DNA from: Yoonia sediminilitoris
Lineage (GTDB): Bacteria; Pseudomonadota; Alphaproteobacteria; Rhodobacterales; Rhodobacteraceae
Direction: 5' to 3'
Assembly: GCF_003058085.1 (NCBI RefSeq)
Contig: NZ_QBUD01000001.1
Location: 806,001-870,000 of the forward strand
DNA length: 64,000 nucleotides
How positions within the stretch are numbered: position 1 is the first letter of the stretch; each line of letters starts with the position of its first letter. The translations under genes and the position numbers were made by a program. Below are positions 1 to 8,719 of this stretch, piece after piece. The notes below the pieces were generated by a model. That model did not search any database. It saw nothing but the letters and a program-made list of their open reading frames with translations, and had not been told where the DNA came from.

Positions 1-1
1 C

Positions 2-289
2 GATGATTTCCGCCCTTTCGTGATGGACCGCCAGCATGTCATGACAATGGAGCAAGCGCTGGAACGGATGCGCCATCTAATCGGCTTTGCGGGCGACTGG
101 ACCGACATACAAAGCTATCTGCCCGACGGCTGGGATGCTGACCCACAACGCCGCCGCTCAACCACGGCTGCGACATTCGCCGCATCATTGGAACTTGCCA
201 AGGAAGGCAAGATCGAGATCAAGCAGGTCGATACATTTGCCGCCATCCAAATCCGCAAGAAAGCCCCCCGGAAAGATGACCTTTCATGA
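2..289 (+). CDS. scpA: Segregation and condensation protein A, C-terminal part
   Basis: This is the last 95 codons of a gene whose beginning lies left of the window; the frame is open from base 2. The tail has a winged-helix character (residues resembling 'VMTMEQALERM' and 'ATFAASLELAKEGKIEI'), as in the C-terminal kleisin domain of ScpA, which contacts the SMC head. ScpA bridges SMC and ScpB in the chromosome-condensing SMC-ScpAB complex. The stop overlaps the scpB start in an ATGA arrangement, so the two are translationally coupled. The identification rests on the tail and on the immediately following scpB. Confidence 0.85.
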   Translation, partial: DDFRPFVMDRQHVMTMEQALERMRHLIGFAGDWTDIQSYLPDGWDADPQRRRSTTAATFAASLELAKEGKIEIKQVDTFAAIQIRKKAPRKDDLS

Positions 290-930
290 GTAAGCCCCAG
301 AACGACAGTCTTTTCGAAGCACCGCCCATGGGCGAACAGGAACGCATGGTCGAGGCGATCCTTTTTGCAACGGCCGAGCCTGTGACAGTCAATGAACTGA
401 TTGGGCGCATGCCGCACGGGTGTGACCCTGCCGAAGCAATTGCATATCTGCGCAAACGCTACGAAGGCCGGGGAATCAATGTGGTCAAAATCGGTGACGC
501 ATGGGCGATCCGCACAGCTCCCGACCTTGGGTTTCTGATGCAAAAGGAAACGGTTGAGACCCGCAAACTGTCACGCGCGGCGATCGAAACGCTGGCAATC
601 GTGGCCTATCACCAGCCTGTCACCCGCGCCGAGATCGAAGAGATTCGCGGTGTCAGCGTAAGCCGGGGCACTGTCGACCAGTTGATCGAAATGGAGTGGA
701 TTCGCTTTGGCCGTCGTAAGATGACACCGGGGCGGCCCGTGACCTTTGTCGTCACGCAAGGCTTTCTGGATCACTTTGGGCTGGAAAATGCGCGAGACCT
801 GCCGGGGCTGAAAGAATTGCGCTCGGCCGGGCTGTTGGAAAATCGACCACCACCGGGGGCCGTCGGGCTTGGCGAAAAAGAACCGGACGATGAAGAAGAT
901 GATGATCAGACGGAACTGTTCGAGGACTGA
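286..930 (+). CDS. scpB: Segregation and condensation protein B
   Basis: The 214-residue product has two tandem winged-helix domains. Residues about 15-90 begin with 'MVEAILFATAEPVTVNEL', and the second domain carries the family hallmark 'ETLAIVAYHQPVTRAEIEEI' at about 100-120, followed by a typical 'GRPVTFVVT' turn. ScpB dimers bind ScpA and stabilise the SMC complex during chromosome segregation. The acidic tail (runs of D and E in the last 20 residues) is common in alphaproteobacterial versions. The ATG overlaps the scpA stop by four bases. Length and architecture match the family. Confidence 0.95.
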   Translation: MSKPQNDSLFEAPPMGEQERMVEAILFATAEPVTVNELIGRMPHGCDPAEAIAYLRKRYEGRGINVVKIGDAWAIRTAPDLGFLMQKETVETRKLSRAAIETLAIVAYHQPVTRAEIEEIRGVSVSRGTVDQLIEMEWIRFGRRKMTPGRPVTFVVTQGFLDHFGLENARDLPGLKELRSAGLLENRPPPGAVGLGEKEPDDEEDDDQTELFED

Positions 931-1886
931 TGCCGCCTGCCAGAAGGGGTGGTACGCCCCAAAAGGGGCGCACCTGGGGGCGTAGCCAATGACGATGAGG
1001 CCGCGCCCCCCGTCATCGCCCAGACCAAGAACGTAGACGTCAAGCGTGGCCGTACGCCACCCTCGATTGCGTAACTGCATGATGTCAGTTCTTCCTGCGA
1101 CACGGTCTGGTCGTCAAAATCGCCATTGGCTGAAAAGTCGACTGTCCCGTTGGCACACATGATCAACTCGCCGCCGTTGTCGCCCATCACAACCTGTGCG
1201 ACTGCGCCCGGATCATTGTTGGCTGCTGATACATCGCCTGTGTAGATGAATTCATCGGTGCCATCAAAGCTGGTATCATTGGTGATAACGGTCGACGATC
1301 CGTCAAACAGAATGTCAGTGGTTCCGTCAGTGGAGAACGTCTTGTCGGCAAAGTCCTCGAGTATGTCAGAGTTGGCAGTGTTGACCCGTTCAGGCTCTGG
1401 CGGCTGGTCCGGTATATCGGGGGCGGTGCCGCCCAGTTTCATCGAGTCTTGTCTGGCGCCATCGAGTTCCCCGACTGACGGCAGGCTGATGCCAAAATCC
1501 TGTGCCAGAATGTCATTCAGCGTCAGGGCGACAGTGTCATGACCAGGGACAAAGCTGGTGCTCGGAGGCGATGCCGGATGTCCAAACTGTACGCCGCCGT
1601 CGAATTTTCCATACTCTTTGACCACTTCGCCGTTCATGTTTGTAAAGGCGTCGATCTTGGTGACTTTGTTTGCTTCGAAATTGTCATCTGTTACATCGGC
1701 CCCAGAAACAGTCAGGCCGCTGGCCAGACTGTCGTCGGCCAGATCAAAATACCACGCATTCAGATCTGCCGCTGTGCCCGCGCTGTCGTCTACATCGAGC
1801 GCGAATAATAGAGTGCCGTTGTACTGTTCGGTGACGGTGATCGACACGCCAACCGTGTCTGTGAATGCGAAAGTCAAGCTTGCCAT
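906..1886 (-). CDS. Acidic hypothetical protein, uncertain C-terminus
   Basis: This is an acidic, Asp/Thr/Gly-rich protein of about 326 residues with no signal peptide, TM segment or motif that I recognise. Composition resembles secreted calcium-binding-type proteins of roseobacters, but no nonapeptide RTX repeats are visible. The ATG at 1886 (product begins MASLTFAFTD) is preferred to an upstream start at 2006 because the extra 40 residues look non-coding. The last 50 residues become Pro/Ser/Thr-rich and basic, and the ORF overlaps the end of scpB by 25 bases. The alternative frame over 980-1060 reads smoothly as 'TATLDVYVLGLGDDGG', so a frameshift near 1045 is possible. It is probably a real gene of unknown function. 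Confidence 0.55.
   Translation of the reverse strand: MASLTFAFTDTVGVSITVTEQYNGTLLFALDVDDSAGTAADLNAWYFDLADDSLASGLTVSGADVTDDNFEANKVTKIDAFTNMNGEVVKEYGKFDGGVQFGHPASPPSTSFVPGHDTVALTLNDILAQDFGISLPSVGELDGARQDSMKLGGTAPDIPDQPPEPERVNTANSDILEDFADKTFSTDGTTDILFDGSSTVITNDTSFDGTDEFIYTGDVSAANNDPGAVAQVVMGDNGGELIMCANGTVDFSANGDFDDQTVSQEELTSCSYAIEGGVRPRLTSTFLVWAMTGGAASSSLATPPGAPLLGRTTPSGRRHQSSNSSV
955..970. terminator. Small G+C hairpin after scpB
   Basis: A 6-bp perfect stem (CGCCCC, AAAA loop, GGGGCG) lies 25 bases after the scpB stop. No T-run follows on the plus strand, so it is only a possible transcription end or mRNA 3' stabiliser. It also lies inside the annotated tail of the minus-strand gene that follows. 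Confidence 0.3.
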
Positions 1887-2097
1887 GATCAATCCGTGGG
1901 TTGCACTTTCAGTGTGCCCACAACTCTTCTGAAGGTCGGAGCGACTACTTGTCGTAAATGTGTCGTCCTTGCGATTTTGGATAAATCCCGGGGGAATTAG
2001 GCCCAAAAATCATTGAGAGTTTTAGGCGGTTTTGATTGGCATTTTTTCGCGTGTTCCCTAGTTACCATTTAGGGGTTGGCAAACGAAGGATGCGCAG

Positions 2098-2298
2098 ATG
2101 AACGCGAACCAATTGATGAATATGGCGATCCGCAGGCTGATGCGCAAAGGCATCAACACAGGGATCGACATTGCAGAAAACCGGGGAAAACGCCCGGCGG
2201 ATATGACAGAGGCTGAGCGGCAGACAGCAGGCAATGCCCGCCAAACCGGCCGGAAAGCACAACAAGGCATCAAGCTGTTGCGCCGCTTTATGCGCTAG
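2098..2298 (+). CDS. Small basic conserved protein
   Basis: A 66-codon gene begins with ATG shortly after a GAAGGA ribosome site. The product is basic and helical with no membrane segment ('MNMAIRRLMRKGINTGI' at the start, 'KLLRRFMR' at the end). Small proteins of this appearance occur in Rhodobacterales, but I cannot give a function. It ends two bases before the convergent dcd gene. Spacing, ribosome site and codon use support a real gene. Confidence 0.65.
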   Translation: MNANQLMNMAIRRLMRKGINTGIDIAENRGKRPADMTEAERQTAGNARQTGRKAQQGIKLLRRFMR

Positions 2299-2300
2299 GG

Positions 2301-3392
2301 TCAGCTCCGGAAGTGCTTGGACAGTTTCAGTCCCTGCCCTTGATAGTTTGATTTGATTTCACGCCCATAAAGGGCGTCAGGCATGGCAGCCATATGTTCA
2401 TAGACCAAGCGGCCTACAACCTGCTCATGTTCCAAAACAAACGGGGCTTCGTGGCAGCGGACCTCTAGCACGCCTTTCGAACCTGCACCGCCAGCATCGG
2501 CATAGCCGAAGCCCGGGTCGAAGAAGCCTGCGTAATGCACCCTGAATTCGCCGACCATCGCCAGATAGGGGGCCATTTCAGCGGCCTGCATGGGTGGGAT
2601 CACAATCGCTTCGCGGCTGACCAGAATATAAAAGGCACCCGGATCAAGGATGATCCAACCGGCATCGGTGTGGACAGGTTCCCAGAATTCGGCAGGATCA
2701 TAGTAATCAAGCTTTGCCAGATCAACGACGCCGGTGTGTGGCTTGGCGCGATAGCCGACCAGATTGCCCTGCGCGGGCCGCAGATCTACCGAAAACCCCA
2801 AGCCATCGGAAATTACTGGCTCGCCCGAGACAATCGGCGTTTCCGCATGAAGCGCACGCAACGCGTCGTCTGACATCAGCGTTTTGCCTTGCCGGAAAAT
2901 TACCTGATTGAGCATCTGCCCCGGCTGCACCACGACCGAAAATGACCGCGGACAAATTTCAACATAGAGCGGCCCGTTGTATCCTTCGGGCACGCGGTCA
3001 AATTCGACGCCGTGATCGGTGATGATTCGCGTCAGCAGGTCGAGCCGTCCGATGGATGACTTTGCACTGGCCGCGGCTGTCATCCCCTGGGGGAGGGACA
3101 GACGTTCGATCAGGGGGACGACATAGACGCAGCCTTTTTCCAATACCGCACCACCGGCCAGATCGACCTCGTGCATCTGGAAGTCGGCCAAACGGTCGGC
3201 GACGGTGCGCTGCCTGCCTGCAAGGAAGGATGCGCGCACGCGGTAGGCTTTGTGGCCCAGACGCAGGTCAAGTGATGCGGGCTGGATTTGGCCGGGTGCA
3301 ATCGCGACCGACGCAGTGATCCCGCCGGTTTCAATCATGGCTTTGATTTGATGATCGGCCAGAACGCCCGCGGTAGTCATTGTCTTGTTCAT
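2301..3392 (-). CDS. dcd: 2'-deoxycytidine 5'-triphosphate deaminase, two-domain type
   Basis: This enzyme should convert dCTP to dUTP, feeding dTMP synthesis. At 363 residues it is about twice the size of classical Dcd and fits the alphaproteobacterial fused form with two trimeric-dUTPase-like halves. 'IQPASLDLRLGHKAYRVRA' near residue 36 is the usual N-terminal strand, and 'SSIGRLDLLTRIITDHG' carries the Ser/Arg nucleotide-binding segment. The second half contains 'FFDPGFGY' and 'LEVRCHEAPFVLEHEQ'. An in-frame ATG lies four codons downstream (MTTAGVL), so the exact start is uncertain. The gene runs leftward, converging with the small basic gene. Confidence 0.85.
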   Translation of the reverse strand: MNKTMTTAGVLADHQIKAMIETGGITASVAIAPGQIQPASLDLRLGHKAYRVRASFLAGRQRTVADRLADFQMHEVDLAGGAVLEKGCVYVVPLIERLSLPQGMTAAASAKSSIGRLDLLTRIITDHGVEFDRVPEGYNGPLYVEICPRSFSVVVQPGQMLNQVIFRQGKTLMSDDALRALHAETPIVSGEPVISDGLGFSVDLRPAQGNLVGYRAKPHTGVVDLAKLDYYDPAEFWEPVHTDAGWIILDPGAFYILVSREAIVIPPMQAAEMAPYLAMVGEFRVHYAGFFDPGFGYADAGGAGSKGVLEVRCHEAPFVLEHEQVVGRLVYEHMAAMPDALYGREIKSNYQGQGLKLSKHFRS

Positions 3393-3400
3393 CCAGATAC

Positions 3401-3434
3401 AAAAACGCCCGCTGCGCGAAAACGCAAGCGGGCG
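3401..3434 (-). terminator. Rho-independent terminator of tRNA-Pro
   Basis: On the minus strand, directly after the encoded CCA end of tRNA-Pro, comes a long G+C stem (CGCCCGCT pairing with AGCGGGCG plus a 3-bp extension) followed by five T residues. The plus strand also shows a T-run after the hairpin, so it may act in both directions. Confidence 0.7.
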
Positions 3435-3441
3435 ATGTTTT

Positions 3442-3518
3442 TGGTCGGGCTAGCAGGACTCGAACCTGCGACCTTCCGTCCCCCAGACGGACGCGCTACC
3501 AGGCTGCGCCATAGCCCG
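3442..3518 (-). tRNA. tRNA-Pro (GGG)
   Basis: The full cloverleaf can be folded on the minus strand. The acceptor stem is CGGGCTA/TAGCCCG, the D arm contains the GGTAGCGC segment, and the anticodon stem TCCGT/ACGGA encloses loop CTGGGGG with anticodon GGG. The T loop is TTCGAAT and the CCA end is encoded. It is followed by a hairpin and T-run. Confidence 0.95.
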
Positions 3519-3581
3519 ACTTGCGGCTTTCATACCGGATTTGCCGGGTGGGGCAAGACCGAAAAGCCCTTGGACGCTCTG

Positions 3582-4295
3582 TTATTCTGCCCGAAGCCTG
3601 TCGCGCAGGGTTTCCAGACGCGCAACCAATGGCGCAATCGCCTTGGCGTTCTGTTGCACAGTGTCGGCATTCGCAAAAATCAGCCCGAAACTGCGCGCGG
3701 GCATGGCAGGCACCTCTGACGATGGTTCGGGGAAGGCGGCAAGGAACTCTGCGATCAGTTGCGCGTGGTCCTGCGCTTCAGCGGGGGCTTCTGCCGCGGT
3801 GGGCGCGACCTCTGGTTCTACCGGGGCAGGTGGGACCTCTGGCTCTGCCGGCGGCGGTGGATCATCAAAGGGCAGGGCGGCTTGCGGCGGAATAACTTCA
3901 GGCAAGGGGTCTGCTGCGACCGGCTCTGTCGTCAGCTCCGGTTCGGGTGGTGCTGCGGCCTCTGACGCAGGTTCAGCCGGTTCCTTCGCCGATGGCGCGG
4001 TTGCTGTATCGGGGGCGACCGCAAGGGTAAGGCCAAGGGTTGCTACATGCTTGACGCCCTTTTCGCGCAACAGCTTTTGCGTGCCTTTGATCGTCATGCC
4101 TTCTTCGTGCAGCAGATGCTTGATGCCGCCCAGCAGTTCCATATCCGCGGGGCGATAGTACCGGCGACCACCGGCCCCTTTGACGGGTCTGATCTGACTG
4201 AATTTGCTTTCCCAGAACCGCAAGACATGGGTCGGGGTCTCTAACCATTCGGCGACTTCGCTGATGGTGCGGAATGCATCCTTGGCCTTAGCCAT
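3582..4295 (-). CDS. MerR-family transcriptional regulator
   Basis: The first 75 residues form a MerR winged-helix DNA-binding domain ('[21 protein letters not shown]', then '[14 protein letters not shown]'). A long Pro/Ala/Glu-rich linker at about 100-175 and a short helical tail follow. There is no Cys-based metal site, so the inducer is unknown. It lies four bases after ihfA on the same strand and is probably the last gene of the rpmF-plsX-fabH-ihfA transcript, an order common in roseobacters. Confidence 0.85.
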   Translation of the reverse strand: MAKAKDAFRTISEVAEWLETPTHVLRFWESKFSQIRPVKGAGGRRYYRPADMELLGGIKHLLHEEGMTIKGTQKLLREKGVKHVATLGLTLAVAPDTATAPSAKEPAEPASEAAAPPEPELTTEPVAADPLPEVIPPQAALPFDDPPPPAEPEVPPAPVEPEVAPTAAEAPAEAQDHAQLIAEFLAAFPEPSSEVPAMPARSFGLIFANADTVQQNAKAIAPLVARLETLRDRLRAE

Positions 4296-4298
4296 CGC

Positions 4299-4601
4299 TT
4301 AGGATTTGTTGCCTGCGGCAACCCTGTCTTTCATGAGATGAGAGGGGCGAAAGGTCAGAACGCGGCGCGGGTGAATGGGGACTTCCTCGCCGGTTTTGGG
4401 GTTGCGCCCGACACGCGCGGCTTTTTCGCGAATTGAAAAGGTCCCGAACGAGGAAATCTTGACCGTCTCGCCCGCGACAAGTGCGTCCGAAATATGCGTC
4501 AAAACACTTTCAACAAGATCGGCACTGTCATTGCGCGACAATCCCACCTCATTATGTACCGAATCTGCCAAATCCATCCGAGTCAAAGTCTTGTCGGTCA
4601 T
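4299..4601 (-). CDS. ihfA: Integration host factor subunit alpha
   Basis: This 100-residue HU/IHF-fold protein carries the classical beta-arm segment '[20 protein letters not shown]'. '[16 protein letters not shown]' is the typical strand before the arm. The N-terminus '[20 protein letters not shown]' resembles IhfA rather than HU. With IhfB it would bend DNA in recombination, transcription and replication. It is placed between fabH and the MerR gene, as in related genomes. Confidence 0.93.
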   Translation of the reverse strand: MTDKTLTRMDLADSVHNEVGLSRNDSADLVESVLTHISDALVAGETVKISSFGTFSIREKAARVGRNPKTGEEVPIHPRRVLTFRPSHLMKDRVAAGNKS

Positions 4602-4697
4602 AAACGTTCCCCCTCAATACTTTGCGACAATACGCGCGGGGCAAATTCAGAGTCAATAACAAGGGCTTGGCAAATGGCGTGAACAGTCGGTTTCAGC

Positions 4698-5669
4698 TTA
4701 CCAACGAATGACCACAGCACCCCAGGCAAGCCCGCCGCCGATGGCTTCGGTGACGACGATGTCGCCTTGCTTGATTTTGCCCTGTTCAACGGCAACTGAC
4801 AAAGCCAGTGGAATCGATGCAGCCGACGTGTTGCCGTGGTCCTGCACGGTGACGATCACGCGGTCCATTTCGACGCCAAGCCGCTTTGCGGTTGACTGGA
4901 TAATGCGAATATTGGCCTGATGGGGCACAACCCACGTCACGTCATCCGCATCAAGCCCCACCTTTTCCAGTGCAGTATGGGCTGTCTTGGCGAGCTTTTC
5001 GACGGCGTGCCGAAACACTTCTTTGCCTTCCATGCGCAACATGCCGGTGTTCTGGGTCGAAACGCCGCCATCCACATAAAGCAGGTCACGGTAGCGACCG
5101 TCAGAATTCAGGTCGGTAGACAGGATGCCACGATCGGCGGCGGTGCCGTCACCCTCTTGCCCCTCGAGAATCAGCGCCCCGGCGCCATCGCCGAACAGCA
5201 CGCAGGTCGAACGATCGGTCCAGTCCATGATCCGGCTGAAGGTTTCAGCCCCGATCACCAAGACACGGTTGGCCTGACCCGAACTGATCATCGCGTTCGC
5301 CGTAGACAGGGCAAAGACAAAACCCGCGCAGACAGCCTGCACATCAAAGGCAAATCCACGGGTATTGCCGATGGCGTGCTGCACCATTGTTGCAGCCGAA
5401 GGAAAAGTCAGATCAGCGGTCGATGTTGCGAGCACGATGGCGTCGATGTCATCGGCCTCCATCCCGGCCATTTTCAGCGCGTTTTGGGCTGCTCTTGTGG
5501 CCAAATCTGACGTGGTCTGGCCGGGGGCCGCAAAATGGCGCCGTTCTATCCCCGAGCGGGACTTGATCCAGGCGTCTGATGTATCGACAGTTTTTTCGAA
5601 TTCGGAATTCGGCACGACCCGTTCGGGTAAATAGTGACCGACCCCTTTAACCACTGCGCGACGTGTCAT
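4698..5669 (-). CDS. fabH: Beta-ketoacyl-ACP synthase III
   Basis: FabH condenses acetyl-CoA (or another short acyl-CoA) with malonyl-ACP to start fatty acid synthesis. The catalytic triad is visible: Cys in 'VQAVCAGF' (about residue 112), His in 'WVVPHQANIRI' (about 249) and Asn in 'DHGNTSAAS' (about 279). The C-terminal 'GGGLAWGAVVIRW' is diagnostic, and the 323-residue length is normal. It sits 14 bases downstream of plsX, so the two are most likely co-transcribed. Confidence 0.97.
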   Translation of the reverse strand: MTRRAVVKGVGHYLPERVVPNSEFEKTVDTSDAWIKSRSGIERRHFAAPGQTTSDLATRAAQNALKMAGMEADDIDAIVLATSTADLTFPSAATMVQHAIGNTRGFAFDVQAVCAGFVFALSTANAMISSGQANRVLVIGAETFSRIMDWTDRSTCVLFGDGAGALILEGQEGDGTAADRGILSTDLNSDGRYRDLLYVDGGVSTQNTGMLRMEGKEVFRHAVEKLAKTAHTALEKVGLDADDVTWVVPHQANIRIIQSTAKRLGVEMDRVIVTVQDHGNTSAASIPLALSVAVEQGKIKQGDIVVTEAIGGGLAWGAVVIRW

Positions 5670-5683
5670 CTTTGTCTGTTGCC

Positions 5684-6796
5684 TTAGCCTGTGATGGTGC
5701 TGGTTGAATTTTCTGCCGCACCTTCTTGCGCCGCATCTTGGGCAAGAGATGCTGCAGATGCAACCCGCGCCGCCAGTTTATCGGAGAAACCGTTTTGCGC
5801 CAGTCGGTAAGCCAGATGCAAGGCAGCCGCCACACCTGTTGCGTCCGCTGATCCGTGGCTTTTGATAACTGTGTGGTTGAGTCCCAGAAACACCCCGCCA
5901 TTGACGCGGCGTGGGTCGATCCTCTTGCGCAAACGCCGCAGCGATCCACGCGCCAGAAGGGCTGCGATCATGGAAAGGGGCGAATGTTTGAAACTGCTGC
6001 GCAGCAACTCTCCGATCAGGCTTGCTGTGCCTTCGCCCGTTTTCAGCGCCACATTGCCGGTGAAGCCGTCAGTAACGATCACGTCAACCTTGGCCGAGGG
6101 CAGATCGCCCCCCTCGACAAAGCCCACATAGGTGAATTCGCCAATATCGGCCGCATTGGAAATCAGTTCGTGGGCAACCTTGAGTTCGGCGCGGCCCTTG
6201 TGTTCTTCGGTGCCGACGTTGAGCAGGCCGACGCGCGGCGTTTCAATGTCCAGGCCGTTACGCGCATAAGATGCCCCCATCAGTGCATAGGTCAGCAAGT
6301 CATCCTGATCGGCGCGAATGTCTGCACCGGCGTCCAGCATCACGTTGAAGCCGCTGGGATTGCGCGATGGCCACAGGCAGGCAATCGCAGGCCGGTTTAC
6401 GCCTTCGGCCTTGCGCAGCCGCAGCATGGACATGGCCATCAATCCGCCGGTGTTGCCGCAGCTGATGCAAACGGCCGCGTCGCCATTGCGTACCGCGTCA
6501 ATCGCGGACCACATCGACGTTTTCTTGCCCTGCCGCAGGACGTGACTGGGCTTGTCGGTCATTTTGACCACATCCGGCGCGTCTGCCACGGTCACGCGCC
6601 CGGCAATGCCGTGTTTGTTGATGAGCGGGGTCAGTTCGCCGACAGGCCCGTGCAGGATGGCGCGGGCATCCTTGGCCTGGTTCAGAAACGTAGCAAGGCC
6701 CGCGACAACCGTCGCAGGCCCCTTATCGCCGCCCATTGCGTCAACAGAAAGAACATTTGCCGCTGTCGGAACGTCGTCCGTCTGGCCTTTTGTCAT
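5684..6796 (-). CDS. plsX: Phosphate acyltransferase PlsX
   Basis: PlsX makes acyl-phosphate from acyl-ACP for phosphatidic acid synthesis. Family features are 'LSVDAMGGDKGPATVVAGLA' near the N-terminus, 'ISCGNTGGLMAMSMLRL' in the middle, 'GLLNVGTEEHKG' and 'VIVTDGFTGNVALKTGEG'. The 370 residues are slightly longer than average because of an acidic/Ala-rich tail. It lies between rpmF and fabH in the conserved order that couples ribosome-protein and lipid genes in many bacteria. It is soluble or peripheral at the membrane. Confidence 0.96.
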   Translation of the reverse strand: MTKGQTDDVPTAANVLSVDAMGGDKGPATVVAGLATFLNQAKDARAILHGPVGELTPLINKHGIAGRVTVADAPDVVKMTDKPSHVLRQGKKTSMWSAIDAVRNGDAAVCISCGNTGGLMAMSMLRLRKAEGVNRPAIACLWPSRNPSGFNVMLDAGADIRADQDDLLTYALMGASYARNGLDIETPRVGLLNVGTEEHKGRAELKVAHELISNAADIGEFTYVGFVEGGDLPSAKVDVIVTDGFTGNVALKTGEGTASLIGELLRSSFKHSPLSMIAALLARGSLRRLRKRIDPRRVNGGVFLGLNHTVIKSHGSADATGVAAALHLAYRLAQNGFSDKLAARVASAASLAQDAAQEGAAENSTSTITG

Positions 6797-6823
6797 CTGT
6801 TAACCGCGCCCCTGACCGCTGCG

Positions 6824-7030
6824 TTACGCCGCGTCGTCGTCGAGGTCGATGTCGGTTGTGTCGGCAACAACTTCGCGTGTCGCGTAGTGCCCGCAAGAGG
6901 GGCAAACGTGATGCGGACGCTTGAGTTCGCCGCAGTTGTCACATTCGTTGGGGTTCGCTGCGACAAGTGCGTCGTGCGCGCGCCGGTTGTTGCGGCGTGA
7001 TTTCGATACTTTATTCTGCTGGACAGCCAT
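6824..7030 (-). CDS. rpmF: 50S ribosomal protein L32
   Basis: This 68-residue basic protein begins '[20 protein letters not shown]' and contains the zinc-binding CxxC pair, 'CDNCGE' and 'CPSCGHY'. The acidic tail (DIDLDDDAA) is usual in Rhodobacteraceae. It heads the plsX-fabH-ihfA group; yceD lies 163 bases upstream on the same strand. Confidence 0.97.
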   Translation of the reverse strand: MAVQQNKVSKSRRNNRRAHDALVAANPNECDNCGELKRPHHVCPSCGHYATREVVADTTDIDLDDDAA

Positions 7031-7193
7031 GTCTCAACCCTATGCTATGCGGGCCGAAAGCCCTGTTTTACTGGTGCGTCGCCGGGGTCCTACGCCATTG
7101 TGGCAGCCCTGTCGAGTGCGATGTCAAAGAGGCCGCGAACATACTGCGATTCTGATGTTGTGCAAGTCTTTTTCCAAAGCCCGGCGCTAGCTG

Positions 7194-7751
7194 TTATTTG
7201 TCTTTCTTTTCAAGGCTGTCGCGCAGTGCGCCCAACCCGGCAAAAGGCTTTGCGTCATCGTCCGTCATGGGACTCACATCGGGATCGGCAAAAACCGTCT
7301 GCTCCAACATGGCCCCGTCTGCCCTTGGGTAAGGTGGCAGGGCCAGCGATAATGCCTCTATCATGACAGCTGCCAGATCAAGCGTCTCGGGGAGTTGCTC
7401 GACCGTGTCATCCTCGGGCATCTCGACTTCGGTCCCTTCAACCTGCGGCATTTCGGCCAGATAGGTGCGGCTGACATCTTCGTCGATGCGGGTCGTCACC
7501 GGCCCAAGAGTGACAACGCAGGCCTGTACGACCGTGGCACCCAATGTTGCCTGCAAGCCCCAGTCCTTCTGCCCAAGCGGACTGAGTTCGCCTTCAAACC
7601 GCAGCTTCTTGATCCCTTCGATCCCCAATGCGTCTGCAATGGCGCGCCGCTCCTCGGCGGTGGGCGTCAGCGAGAACGGCGAAGGACGTCTGTTGGGCAG
7701 GTCAGCCAAACGCAGATGTGATTGCGGCAGTTTCACCAAGGGTGCTTCCAT
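7194..7751 (-). CDS. yceD: YceD/DUF177 family protein
   Basis: This is a 185-residue member of the YceD family, whose gene typically precedes rpmF and which is implicated in accumulation of 23S rRNA or the large ribosomal subunit. Seen features are 'RLADLPNRRPSPF' at the start, a beta-rich middle with 'VVQACVVTLGPV' (the conserved Cys-containing strand), an acidic loop, and 'LDLAAVMIEALSLALPPYPR' followed by the tail. The ATG at 7751 is chosen because homologues begin just before 'PLVKL'; an ATG at 7796 is possible. It is divergent from bamE across about 70 bases. Confidence 0.85.
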   Translation of the reverse strand: MEAPLVKLPQSHLRLADLPNRRPSPFSLTPTAEERRAIADALGIEGIKKLRFEGELSPLGQKDWGLQATLGATVVQACVVTLGPVTTRIDEDVSRTYLAEMPQVEGTEVEMPEDDTVEQLPETLDLAAVMIEALSLALPPYPRADGAMLEQTVFADPDVSPMTDDDAKPFAGLGALRDSLEKKDK

Positions 7752-7821
7752 TCTTGAACAGGTGACGGGTTGTGCTGTAGTGGAGATAAGAGGCATAAGA
7801 GCCCAAGGCAAGAGGATGTGG

Positions 7822-8310
7822 ATGACCCCCGGTATGCGCAAAACGACATTGCAACTGCGCGTGTGTGCCTGGGTCGCGGCGGCCCTTTTCGCTAGCGGAT
7901 GCACACCAATCAACCGCTATCACGGCTTTACACCGTCTCAGGCAGAGCTTGCCGAAGTGCAGGTTGGCCAGACGACTCGCGACACCATCGTGTCCAATTT
8001 CGGACCGCCGACGTCGCAGGGCGTGCCCGGTGGCGATTCGTATTATTACGTTTCCAGCCAGTTCCGTCACTTTGGCGCATTTGCCCCGCAAGAGGTCAGC
8101 CGTGAGGTGCTTGCGATCCGTTTCACCCCGCAGGGTGTGGTGCGCAATGTGGAAAGGTTCACGCTGGAAGATGGGCAGGTCGTCGCACTTGACCGCCGCG
8201 TAACCGATGATGGCATCAATGATGTCACCGTACTTGGTCAATTGCTAAACAGTCTTGGCCGCATTGATGCGGGACAGCTCTTTGGCGGCGATAGCGAGCC
8301 AGAGTTTTAG
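7822..8310 (+). CDS. bamE: Outer-membrane assembly lipoprotein BamE (SmpA/OmlA)
   Basis: BamE is an accessory lipoprotein of the BAM complex, which inserts beta-barrel proteins into the outer membrane. The N-terminus is a lipoprotein signal ending in lipobox 'FASGC'. The mature part has the SmpA/OmlA signature 'LAEVQVGQTTRDTIVSNFGPP', followed by a 'YYYVSSQ' strand. The start at 7822 is favoured by an AGAGG ribosome site six bases upstream; ATGs at 7816 and 7834 are alternatives. At about 162 residues it has a C-terminal extension ('LGQLLNSLGRID...') usual in alphaproteobacteria. Confidence 0.9.
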   Translation: MTPGMRKTTLQLRVCAWVAAALFASGCTPINRYHGFTPSQAELAEVQVGQTTRDTIVSNFGPPTSQGVPGGDSYYYVSSQFRHFGAFAPQEVSREVLAIRFTPQGVVRNVERFTLEDGQVVALDRRVTDDGINDVTVLGQLLNSLGRIDAGQLFGGDSEPEF

Positions 8311-8500
8311 AGGCTGGTCTAACGACCCTGCGGAGATCACCAGAAAATATGGCCCGCCCGGCATCTGGCCCGGGGACGGCCGTTGATTTGACCCCAAGCG
8401 GTATGCTTCACAGCCCCGACAAAGGTGGTGATGAACGCAGCCAGACATGTCATATTGATACACTATTGATTTAGTCTGTTCACCGGCGTAGCATCTTCAG

Positions 8501-8641
8501 GTTCTCAGGGCGGGGCGGAATTCCCCACCGGCGGTATGCCCTTCGGGGTGAGCCCGCGAGCGCCTTTGGCCGTTGGCCAAAGGGTCAAGCAGATCAGGTG
8601 AGAGGCCTGAGCCGACGGTCATAGTCCGGATGAAAGAGAGC
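8501..8641 (+). promoter_or_regulatory. FMN riboswitch (RFN element)
   Basis: All conserved blocks of the RFN aptamer are present in order: 'CAGGGCGGGGCGGAATTCCC' at about 8505, 'ACCGGCGGTA', 'AGCCCGCGAGCGC', a variable hairpin (CCTTTGGCC/GGCCAAAGG), 'GGTGAGAGGCCTGAGCCGAC' and 'AGTCCGGATGAAAGAG'. It lies about 80 bases before ribN and should reduce riboflavin-transporter expression when FMN is abundant. A short stem (CAGGC/GCCTG, 8654-8667) followed by a weak T-run near 8680 could be part of the expression platform, but that is uncertain. Confidence 0.93.
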
Positions 8642-8719
8642 GGGTGCATATTGCAGGCCTTGGCCTGTGGTCTGTCCTGTTTTGCCTTGGGTCAACGCAA
8701 GCAGGAAAGGACAGATGCG

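Noticed and set aside
5855-7000. 381-codon plus-strand ORF
   Set aside because: It is antisense to plsX and rpmF, both of which show full family motifs; a G+C-rich shadow frame.
8245-8463. 72-codon minus-strand ORF between bamE and the riboswitch
   Set aside because: It overlaps the bamE end and has no motif or ribosome site.
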